Below are positions 17,150 through 23,841 of a stretch of DNA of 43,233 nucleotides, piece by piece; position 1 is the stretch's first letter; every line of letters starts with the position of its first letter. Under the pieces are notes generated by a model. The model did no database searches, was not told the origin of the DNA, and was given only the letters and a program-made list of their open reading frames with translations. The translations under genes and the position numbers were made by a program. Origin of the DNA: CAZUCE01 sp964619265 (GTDB lineage: Bacteria; Planctomycetota; UBA1135; GCA-002686595); NCBI GenBank assembly GCA_964619265.1, contig CAZUCE010000037.1:1-43233 (forward strand), read 5' to 3'.

Positions 17150-19339
17150 GTGGAACGCCGCGTCCCCCTCGCCCTGCTGCTTTGTTTCGGTGTGCTCCTC
17201 GTGTGGGCCCGATTGCAACCGCCGCCTCCTCCGGCTGAGGGGGATCCGGCTCTGGTCGACCCAGCCGGAGATCTCGTCCAGACCGGCGGAGACCCTTCGG
17301 TGGAGATCACCGCCGATGGCCAGACCGGGCCGATCACCGCCAACGGCGGACCGGTGAAAATCAACGGGAGGACCATCGCGGCCGAGCCGGGACAGGTCAT
17401 TACCGTCGTGGAGGGCGAAGTGCTGGTTGATGGCGAACCGGCGACCGATGCGGTCCTTGCGCCGCCGGGAGCCTATGAATTGGCTGAGAGCGAGCAGGAA
17501 ATCGAACTGTTGCTCGGGACCAGCGGCACCCCCGGTACTTTCCTCGCGCGCTTCTCGAACCGCGGCGCGCGGCTGCTCGAGCTGCGCTGCGGGAATTACT
17601 TCACCAGCTCCGAGCTCACCGCGGAGCAGCAGCTGGATCCGGCCAATTGGGTCACGCTCCTGGACGGCTTCGACGCCGCGCCGGGGACGGCGTTGTTTGT
17701 GGGCGCTGGAACGCGGGGCAGCTCGATCCTCGAGTCCGGCGGCTCGCTGGCGCTGCGGCGCGAGGGAGAGCTGGCAGCGGGCGCCCTCGACTTGGATGCG
17801 GCCCTGTGGAAAGTCGAAGTGCTTGGCGAATCCAGTGAGCAAGCCAGCGGAACAGAGCCGGGTGGGATCGCTCGCGCGACGGGAATCCGCATGCGCTGCG
17901 CACCGGGCGATGGCTTCGTCTACGAGAAGATCGTGCGCAGCATCCCGGGCAGCTTTGACTTGGCCGTGGAGTTGCGCGTCGAGAACCCCGCTGGGGGCAC
18001 GATGCTCGGCGGACCGCGCAGCTTCCGGATATTGCCCGGCGGCGTCGTGCCGCCCGAGGTCAAGGACTCCTACTACGTCCAACCGACGGCGATCGCGGTG
18101 GGCTATGGGTCGAAGGACAAGCTCAAGACTGCGAAGGAGCCGCGCCGCGATACCCGCCGGGAAAGCACCGGGTTCCTCCGGGCCCCGGCCCCGCTGGTGT
18201 TCGCCGGCATTCACTCCAAGTACTTCGCCGTGCTCTTGCGGCCGGCTGGGCCGGAGGACTCGCGCACGATGGAAACGGCCCGCTGGGTCCACGTCCCCGC
18301 GGCGCCCCTGATCGCCCCGGAGCTTTCGGGCGAAGGGGCGGACGAACAGGCGAGCTGGCTCGAGAGCCAGATCGTGACCGAAGTTGGGCTCGTCTTGGAC
18401 CTTCCGCCGCCCGGTGAAGACCGCACTTTTGCCTATCGGCTCTACGCGGGACCGAAGGATCACGAGACGTTTTTGGCCAGCAACGGGTTGCACGATGCGG
18501 TCCACGAGAGCGACCTGTCGTGGTTCTCTGGGATCGGGCGCCTTCTGACCAAGATTCTCCACGTGCTGCACAGCTTGGTGGGCAACTGGGGCGTCGCGAT
18601 CATCTTGCTCACGCTGCTGATTCGCGCGATCCTCTTCCCGCTCAACCGCCGGGCGCAGACGGCGATGGCGCGCTATCAGACGAAGATGAAGCGCGTCCAG
18701 CCGAAACTGGAGGAGATCAAGACCAAGTACGAGGACGATCCCCAGCGCCTGCGTCAGGAACAGGCGCGGATCATGCAGGAAGAGGGGGCCTTCCCCCCGC
18801 TCGGCGGTTGCCTGCCGATTTTCCTGCAGATGCCGATCTTCTTCGGTCTGTTCAGTGCGCTGCGCACCAGTTTCGAGCTCCGCCAGGCCCCGTTCGTTGG
18901 TTGGATCGACGACCTGTCGCAACCCGATCGTTTGATGGACTTCGGGGAGGCCATGCCGTTCGAGAGCATGCGCTACTTGAACCTGCTGCCGATCCTGATG
19001 ACGGTTCTGTGGATCTGGCAGCAACGAACCATGCCGCAGCCGACCGACGAGCAGGCCAGGAAGATGCAGCGCATCATGCTGTTCATGCCCCTGGTGATGG
19101 GCGTCTTCCTCTACAACTACGCCTCGGGTCTGTCGCTCTACATGATGACCCAGTCTGGACTCGGCATCTTCGAGCAGAAGTTCATCAAGAAGCATTGGCC
19201 GGTGGACGACACCGAGCCCGAGAAGAAAAAGGGCGGCTGTGCGCCGTTCTCCGAGAAGCTGGCGGCGATGGCCGAGGAGCAGCAGAAGCAACGCGAGGCG
19301 TTGGCCAAGTCCAGCCGCGGCTCCAAGAAGCGCAAGTAG
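17150..19339 (+). CDS. yidC: Membrane protein insertase YidC
   Basis: YidC inserts and folds inner-membrane proteins, alone or with SecYEG. The 729-residue product has an N-terminal membrane segment (ALLLCFGVLLVWA), a proline-rich hinge and a large periplasmic domain to about residue 460. The conserved five-helix core follows: NWGVAIILLTLLIRAILFPL with its conserved Arg, the charged cytosolic hairpin (about 505-545, ending in the coiled RLRQEQARIMQEEG), and GGCLPIFLQMPIFFGLF. After it come LLPILMTVLWIWQQ and LFMPLVMGVFLYNYASGLSLYM. The tail is Lys-rich, as usual for ribosome contact. The GTG at 17150 puts the first membrane segment at the N-terminus; the open frame continues upstream to 16853 inside the phosphoesterase gene and is rejected. 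mnmE follows after 11 bases. Confidence 0.95.
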   Translation: MERRVPLALLLCFGVLLVWARLQPPPPPAEGDPALVDPAGDLVQTGGDPSVEITADGQTGPITANGGPVKINGRTIAAEPGQVITVVEGEVLVDGEPATDAVLAPPGAYELAESEQEIELLLGTSGTPGTFLARFSNRGARLLELRCGNYFTSSELTAEQQLDPANWVTLLDGFDAAPGTALFVGAGTRGSSILESGGSLALRREGELAAGALDLDAALWKVEVLGESSEQASGTEPGGIARATGIRMRCAPGDGFVYEKIVRSIPGSFDLAVELRVENPAGGTMLGGPRSFRILPGGVVPPEVKDSYYVQPTAIAVGYGSKDKLKTAKEPRRDTRRESTGFLRAPAPLVFAGIHSKYFAVLLRPAGPEDSRTMETARWVHVPAAPLIAPELSGEGADEQASWLESQIVTEVGLVLDLPPPGEDRTFAYRLYAGPKDHETFLASNGLHDAVHESDLSWFSGIGRLLTKILHVLHSLVGNWGVAIILLTLLIRAILFPLNRRAQTAMARYQTKMKRVQPKLEEIKTKYEDDPQRLRQEQARIMQEEGAFPPLGGCLPIFLQMPIFFGLFSALRTSFELRQAPFVGWIDDLSQPDRLMDFGEAMPFESMRYLNLLPILMTVLWIWQQRTMPQPTDEQARKMQRIMLFMPLVMGVFLYNYASGLSLYMMTQSGLGIFEQKFIKKHWPVDDTEPEKKKGGCAPFSEKLAAMAEEQQKQREALAKSSRGSKKRK

Positions 19340-19350
19340 CCCGGTCGCCC

Positions 19351-20700
19351 ATGGCCGCCGAGGCGATCTTCGCGCGCGCGAGCCCCGCCGGTCCGGCGGC
19401 CCGCGCCCTGGTGCGGGTTTCGGGGGCGAACGCGTTTACGCTGACGTCTCGGGCGCTCGGTAGAGCGCTGGAGCGCCGGCGTTTTGCGGTGAGCCTGGAA
19501 TGGCCCCTGCAGGGCGCCCGGGTTCCGGTCCTCGTGATCGGTATGCCCGGTCCGAAGTCCTACACCGGCGAAGACGTGGTTGAGCTGCACCTGAGCGGTT
19601 CGGAGCCGCTGGTGGCCGCGCTGGAGCGGGCCTTGGCCAGCGGTGGACTCCGGCAGGCAGGGCCCGGTGAATTCACACGCCGAGCTTTTGAAAACGGACG
19701 CATCGCGCTGGACCGGGCGCTCGGTGTCGCGGCGTTGGTCGCCGCCCGCGGTGAGGATCAGCGCCGAGCGGCGACCGACTTGCTGCGCGGTGGGTTGGAA
19801 CGAGCGGCGCGCGCGGCGGGGGACTTGCTCGAGGCGCTGTGCGCGCTGATCGAGGCTTCCTTGGACTTCGACGAAGCCGATACCGGACACGTGCCGATCC
19901 ACCAGTTCATCGCCCTGCTCGATGAGCTCGAGCCGGAGCTGACCGAGCTGGAAGCCCGGGTGGGTGCGAAGCTCGCCGGCGATGAACCGCGCACCGTGTT
20001 GGTGGGGGCTCCGAACGCGGGCAAGAGCACCCTGTGGAACCGGTTGGTGAAGGGTGGGCGGGCGATCGAGAGCGACGTGCGCGGCACGACGCGCGACGCC
20101 CTGGAGGGTGTCTGGGAATTGGCTCCGGGCGGAGTTCGCGTGCGGTTGATCGACTTGCCGGGTTTCGAGGGCTCGCCTGTGGCCGGCGAGGCTTGGCCCA
20201 AGGGCTCCGCGGCCGAGCGCGCGGAGGAACTGGCCCGGGAGCGCCTTGCGGGAGCGGAGCTGGTCCTGGAGGTTTGCCCGCTCGACGGCGCGGAGGGGCC
20301 GCGGATCGAACTGGAGAAGCTGCTGCCACCGGGCGTCCCGCGGCTTTGCGTGCGAACCAAGTCGGACCTGGGAGGTGGAGCTCCGGCGAGCCCCGGCCAG
20401 ATCGTGTCGGCGCGAACCGGGGAAGGGCTCCCCGAACTGGCCGATGCGGTGGCCCGGACCCTCGATGGTTCCGCGAAGGCGGGTCTGTCGGTCGAGCTGT
20501 CCCAACGCTATTCGGCGAGCCTGGCCGAGGTTCGCGCGCGGATCGCGAGCGCGCGCGCCGGGCTCGACGGCAGCGTCCCCCTGGATCTGGTCGCGACCGA
20601 ACTCCGCGCTGGTCTCGAGGCCCTCGCCGAGCTGGCTGGCCGGCGTCTGCCCGAAGACCTGTTGGATCGGATCTTCGCGCAGTTCTGTCTAGGGAAATAG
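19351..20700 (+). CDS. mnmE: tRNA modification GTPase MnmE, divergent G-domain
   Basis: MnmE with MnmG makes 5-carboxymethylaminomethyl-uridine at tRNA wobble positions, using formyl-tetrahydrofolate and GTP hydrolysis. The 449-residue protein keeps the family layout: folate-binding N-domain (GPKSYTGEDVVELH, PGEFTRRAFENGRI), helical domain, inserted GTPase domain, and the C-terminal FCLGK (445-449) with its essential Cys446. G1 is GAPNAGKST (219-227) and G2 is RGTTRD (244-249). G3 is DLPG (268-271) where the family has DTAG, and G4 is TKSD (336-339) where it has NKxD. The usual catalytic Glu in the switch II region has no clear counterpart. The ATG at 19351 lies 11 bases after yidC, a classical neighbourhood. 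MnmG is not in the window. Confidence 0.9.
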   Translation: MAAEAIFARASPAGPAARALVRVSGANAFTLTSRALGRALERRRFAVSLEWPLQGARVPVLVIGMPGPKSYTGEDVVELHLSGSEPLVAALERALASGGLRQAGPGEFTRRAFENGRIALDRALGVAALVAARGEDQRRAATDLLRGGLERAARAAGDLLEALCALIEASLDFDEADTGHVPIHQFIALLDELEPELTELEARVGAKLAGDEPRTVLVGAPNAGKSTLWNRLVKGGRAIESDVRGTTRDALEGVWELAPGGVRVRLIDLPGFEGSPVAGEAWPKGSAAERAEELARERLAGAELVLEVCPLDGAEGPRIELEKLLPPGVPRLCVRTKSDLGGGAPASPGQIVSARTGEGLPELADAVARTLDGSAKAGLSVELSQRYSASLAEVRARIASARAGLDGSVPLDLVATELRAGLEALAELAGRRLPEDLLDRIFAQFCLGK

Positions 20701-20840
20701 TCCCCGGCGGATCGGTTGCTTGGACGGGAGTCCGCGGCGGCGGGGCACGGGGGCACCCGGCTCGCGGGTTTTCGGGGGCTGGCTCCAAGAACGGGAAACT
20801 AGGCCCCCAAGATGTTGCGTAGAAAGGTCTGGCGCGCGCG

Positions 20841-20870
20841 TTGACATACAATCGCTGGGCGTGGTCTCTT
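20841..20870 (+). promoter_or_regulatory. Possible promoter upstream of nrdR
   Basis: A perfect -35 hexamer TTGACA lies at 20841-20846, 57 bases before the nrdR start. It is followed at once by TACAAT (20847-20852), too close to be its partner. At 16-18 bases distance there is only a weak -10 (within GGTCTCTT at 20863-20870). I found no match to the 16-base NrdR box here. Treat as a candidate only. Confidence 0.3.
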
Positions 20871-20878
20871 GGGATCAG

Positions 20879-20896
20879 GCCACCCCCCGGGGTGGC
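20879..20896 (+). promoter_or_regulatory. GC-rich inverted repeat just before the nrdR start
   Basis: GCCACCCC and GGGGTGGC are perfect complements separated by two C bases, ending six bases before the nrdR ATG. The 3' arm contains the only purine-rich sequence (GGGGTGG) near a ribosome-binding position, so pairing would hide it. This could limit translation of nrdR, but no ligand or switch is evident. Confidence 0.35.
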
Positions 20897-20902
20897 TCCC
20901 CT

Positions 20903-21436
20903 ATGAAGTGTCCCCGCTGTGGTGCCAACGACGACCGGGTGGTCGATTCGCGCGAGTCCGGAGAAGGACAGGTCATTCGTCGGCGCCGGGAATGCGCGAG
21001 CTGCTTCCTGCGCTTCACGACCTACGAGCGCATCGAGACGACGCCCCTGCGCGTCGTGAAGAAAAACGGCGAGCGTGTGAGGTTCGACCGCGACCGGGTC
21101 TTGGCGGGCATCGTGCGGGCCTGCGAGAAGCTGGACGTTTCCCTTCCGGCCCTCGAGGCGGCCGCGGGGCGGATCGAGAACCAGCTGCGCGAGGAATACG
21201 ACCGCGAAGTGCAAAGCGCCGTGGTCGGCAACTTCGTCATGGAAGAGCTGCGCAAGCTGAATCACGTCGCTTACGTGCGCTTCGCCAGTGTCTACCGGGA
21301 GTTCCAAGACGTCTCCCAGTTCTTGGAGGAGCTCCAACCGATGCTCGAGGAGCGCGCGCGGGCCAAATTGCTCGCCGAGGGGAAGCTCCCCAGCGCTGGA
21401 ATCGCCGAGCCCGAGGACGGAGGCCCAAGCCGCTGA
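20903..21436 (+). CDS. nrdR: Transcriptional repressor NrdR
   Basis: NrdR represses ribonucleotide reductase genes when its ATP-cone is loaded with dATP/ATP. The 177-residue protein has the zinc ribbon C3-x2-C6 and C31-x2-C34 (MKCPRCG, ECASCFLRF) and the family segment VVDSRESGEGQVIRRRRE. Next comes an ATP-cone at about 47-140 (VVKKNGERVRFDRDRVLAGIVRACEK; VRFASVYREFQD). The C-terminal 30 residues are an extra charged tail. The ATG at 20903 gives the canonical start MKCPRCG. Its stop TGA overlaps the ATG of the next gene (TGATG at 21434-21438). No ribonucleotide reductase operon is in the window, so its usual targets lie elsewhere. Confidence 0.97.
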   Translation: MKCPRCGANDDRVVDSRESGEGQVIRRRRECASCFLRFTTYERIETTPLRVVKKNGERVRFDRDRVLAGIVRACEKLDVSLPALEAAAGRIENQLREEYDREVQSAVVGNFVMEELRKLNHVAYVRFASVYREFQDVSQFLEELQPMLEERARAKLLAEGKLPSAGIAEPEDGGPSR

Positions 21437-23787
21437 TGGCAGGATCGCGAAAGAAGGCGGGCGTCGAGCGATCGAGCGCGCCGCGGCTGGTGCGCAAGCG
21501 CAACGGTCGATTGGTGCCGTTCGATCGCGACAAGATCGAATGGGCGGTGATCGAGGCCCTGCGAGCCGCAGGCGAAGAAGACGAGAGCTTTGCACGCGAC
21601 GTGGCTCGCGTGGTGGACCTCGCCATGGCCCGCGAGGCCGAGCTGGCCGGGCGCGGACCTTCGCGCCGGCGCCGGGCCGGTGACGGTGAGGAATTGCCGT
21701 CGGCGCCGGACATCGAGTCGATCCAGGACAAGGTCGAACAGGCCCTGATCGGAATGGGACGCGCCGAAGTGGCCAAGGCCTACATTCTGTATCGGGACAA
21801 GCGCGCGCGGGTGCGCCGAACGCTCGAACGGGGCGGCGAACCCTTCGCTGGACGCTCCGGTTCCGGTTCGCCTGAAGTGTTGCACGCCGAACAGAATCGT
21901 ACGGCGGCGGAATCAGCGAGCGGCGCCGGCGGGAAGCCTGGCGATGCCGGTGCAGAGCGCGGCCCCTCGGCGGTGGAAGGTGCAGGACCCCGGGTTCGCG
22001 AAGCGGAGCGAACTGGACCTTGGAGTCGCGCTCGGATCGCGGCTGCTCTGGTGACCGAAGCGGACCTTCCGCGCGAAGTGGCCGAGAAAATCGCCGGGCG
22101 CGTCGAACGACGCGTGCTCGAAGCGGGCCTCGACCAAATTTCGACGGCGTTGATTCGGGCGATGGTCGACGGCGAGCTGGTCGAACTCGGTCTGACCTCG
22201 GCCCTGGCCCGCACCGAGCCGGTCGCCCTGCCTCGCCATGACCTTCAAAGGGTCATCGCAGGCGAAGGGGCGGCGGCTTTCGAGCCTTGGCTGCGGCCGG
22301 GAGAAATGCGCACTCCGAAAAACTCGCCAGAGGCCGAGGCCGGCGCGACCGACGAGCCGCGGGCCCCCGAGCGCGAGCGTCTCGACCCGGACGGATTGGA
22401 GCGCGTGCTGTCGGGGGAAGTGCTGCGCAGGTTGGCCTTGACCGAAGCCCTCGATGCGACCAGTGCCGAACTGCATCTTTCGGGTGAGTTGCACGTGGAG
22501 GACCTGCACCATCCGAATCAAGCCCTGACGCTGTCTTTACCGTCCGAGCTGCTGCTCTGCTCGCCGGGCGCCGGCGAGGCCGGCGCTGGCGATGCAGCCT
22601 TCGCGCTCTTGGAAGCCCTGCCGACGTACCTGGCCCGGACCAGCCGCGGAGTTTGCCTGGACGACCTGGGAGCTTTGCTTTCCGAGCTCGTGCGTTCGAC
22701 GCGGTCGGGCTCCGCGCTGGGGTTGGCGGCTTGGTTGCGTTCGCTGAACGCTCTGTCGACGGCCAGCGGCAAGCGCATCGACCTGATTTCGCCGGGCTCC
22801 CGCTACGCCTCCGCGCGCTCTCGGCTGATCGAAGGCTTGGCCCGCGCCGGAGACGTGCCGGGCCTGCCGCGGCTGTTCCTGGACGAAGCCGAGCTGACCG
22901 AACTCCTGGCCGAGGGCGCCGCGGATCGTCGACTGGTGGAAACAGCCGTCGAACGCGGCCGCTTTGTAGCCGTGTGGTCCAGCGACGAAGCACGCTTTGC
23001 CGGCCCCGGCCTTAGGCGGCGCTCCCGCGAGCGCGGTTTGGTCGCCTGTGGCGGTGCGGTGGCGATCAACCTCCCGCGCCTAGCGCGAGCCGCAGCAGGT
23101 CGCGCTCCGCGCGAGTCTCGCGAGGATCTGTTCCTATCGGACCTGTACGCCCTGGCTGGGCAGGCTGTGCGAGCGGCGACCTCCTTGGCTGCCTTCCAGA
23201 GCGGTTCGCAGAAATCTCGCCGTCAGGCGCCGCTCGAATCACGTGTCTCCTATTCGCTGACTCCCGTCGGTTTGGCCCAGGCGCTTGAGCTGCTCGGCGA
23301 CGGAGAAGCTGACCCCGAGCAGGGGGCTCGGGTGCTCGGCGTGCTCAACGAAGCGGGGAGCCGACTCGCGGATCCGGCTGGCCCCACATTGTTTGTCTCA
23401 CCGTTCTTCGGCGATCGAGCGCGTCTGCGCCTGGCTTGGCTCGACGCGGATCGTCGTGGCCGAGTGGGGGTACGCCAGCCGATGCTGTTTGGCGGCCTGC
23501 TGCTGGGCGACGACGAGCTCGCCGTGCGCGCCTTCGACGAGGGCCTCACCGGCGTTCGCGCGCCGCGTTGGCGCCGCGGCGAGGTGGAAGCCGAAGTCTC
23601 TCGAACACTTGGTAGCGGGGCTCTTTGGCCGCCGCTGACCTCTGGGGCCGATGGGGCCCGTCGCTTCCTCACCGCTCGGGCCGGCCGCGGCGCGGCCACC
23701 GAGGAAGTGCTTCTGCCCCTCGAGCCGCCTGGCAGCCTCGATGAGCCCGCCCACCTGCGCCTCGTGCGCGATGGTGAATCGGTCTAA
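21436..23787 (+). CDS. ATP-cone protein with degenerate class III ribonucleotide reductase (NrdD)-like body
   Basis: A 783-residue protein that I cannot assign to a characterised family. Residues 16-125 form an ATP-cone (RKRNGRLVPFDRDKIEWAV; ESIQDKVEQALIGMG; VAKAYILYRDKR) with an Arg/Gly-rich insertion at about 70-92. A disordered linker follows. Residues 195-255 look like a second ATP-cone-like unit. From about 315 the sequence tracks anaerobic reductase NrdD: ELHLSGELHVEDL (345-357; family HlxGdiHihDL), GGAVAINLPRLA (539-550; family GVVTINLPRIA) and LTPVGLAQALELLGD (608-622; family GLxEAxxxL). SPFFGDRARLRLAWLDAD (655-672) sits where NrdD has E-x-TPAE-x-x-x-R-x-A-x-x-D. It ends without the C-terminal Zn-ribbon and glycyl-radical Gly, and without the usual paired-Cys segment. 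Immediate overlap with nrdR suggests a shared role in sensing dNTP/ATP state. It could instead be an inactive reductase paralogue with another function. Confidence 0.7.
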   Translation: MAGSRKKAGVERSSAPRLVRKRNGRLVPFDRDKIEWAVIEALRAAGEEDESFARDVARVVDLAMAREAELAGRGPSRRRRAGDGEELPSAPDIESIQDKVEQALIGMGRAEVAKAYILYRDKRARVRRTLERGGEPFAGRSGSGSPEVLHAEQNRTAAESASGAGGKPGDAGAERGPSAVEGAGPRVREAERTGPWSRARIAAALVTEADLPREVAEKIAGRVERRVLEAGLDQISTALIRAMVDGELVELGLTSALARTEPVALPRHDLQRVIAGEGAAAFEPWLRPGEMRTPKNSPEAEAGATDEPRAPERERLDPDGLERVLSGEVLRRLALTEALDATSAELHLSGELHVEDLHHPNQALTLSLPSELLLCSPGAGEAGAGDAAFALLEALPTYLARTSRGVCLDDLGALLSELVRSTRSGSALGLAAWLRSLNALSTASGKRIDLISPGSRYASARSRLIEGLARAGDVPGLPRLFLDEAELTELLAEGAADRRLVETAVERGRFVAVWSSDEARFAGPGLRRRSRERGLVACGGAVAINLPRLARAAAGRAPRESREDLFLSDLYALAGQAVRAATSLAAFQSGSQKSRRQAPLESRVSYSLTPVGLAQALELLGDGEADPEQGARVLGVLNEAGSRLADPAGPTLFVSPFFGDRARLRLAWLDADRRGRVGVRQPMLFGGLLLGDDELAVRAFDEGLTGVRAPRWRRGEVEAEVSRTLGSGALWPPLTSGADGARRFLTARAGRGAATEEVLLPLEPPGSLDEPAHLRLVRDGESV

Positions 23788-23841
23788 CGTCGACGCTGTT
23801 CTTCCTCTCCTCTTCTTTCGTCCCGGCCGGTTCCGTCTCGC

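Noticed and set aside
17039..19291. 750-residue open frame antisense to yidC
   Set aside because: The plus strand encodes an unmistakable YidC. The antisense product is His/Arg/Gln-rich and lacks motifs.
20841..20902. NrdR box in front of nrdR
   Set aside because: No sequence close to the A/T-rich 16-base NrdR box was found; only a -35-like hexamer and a GC-rich hairpin.
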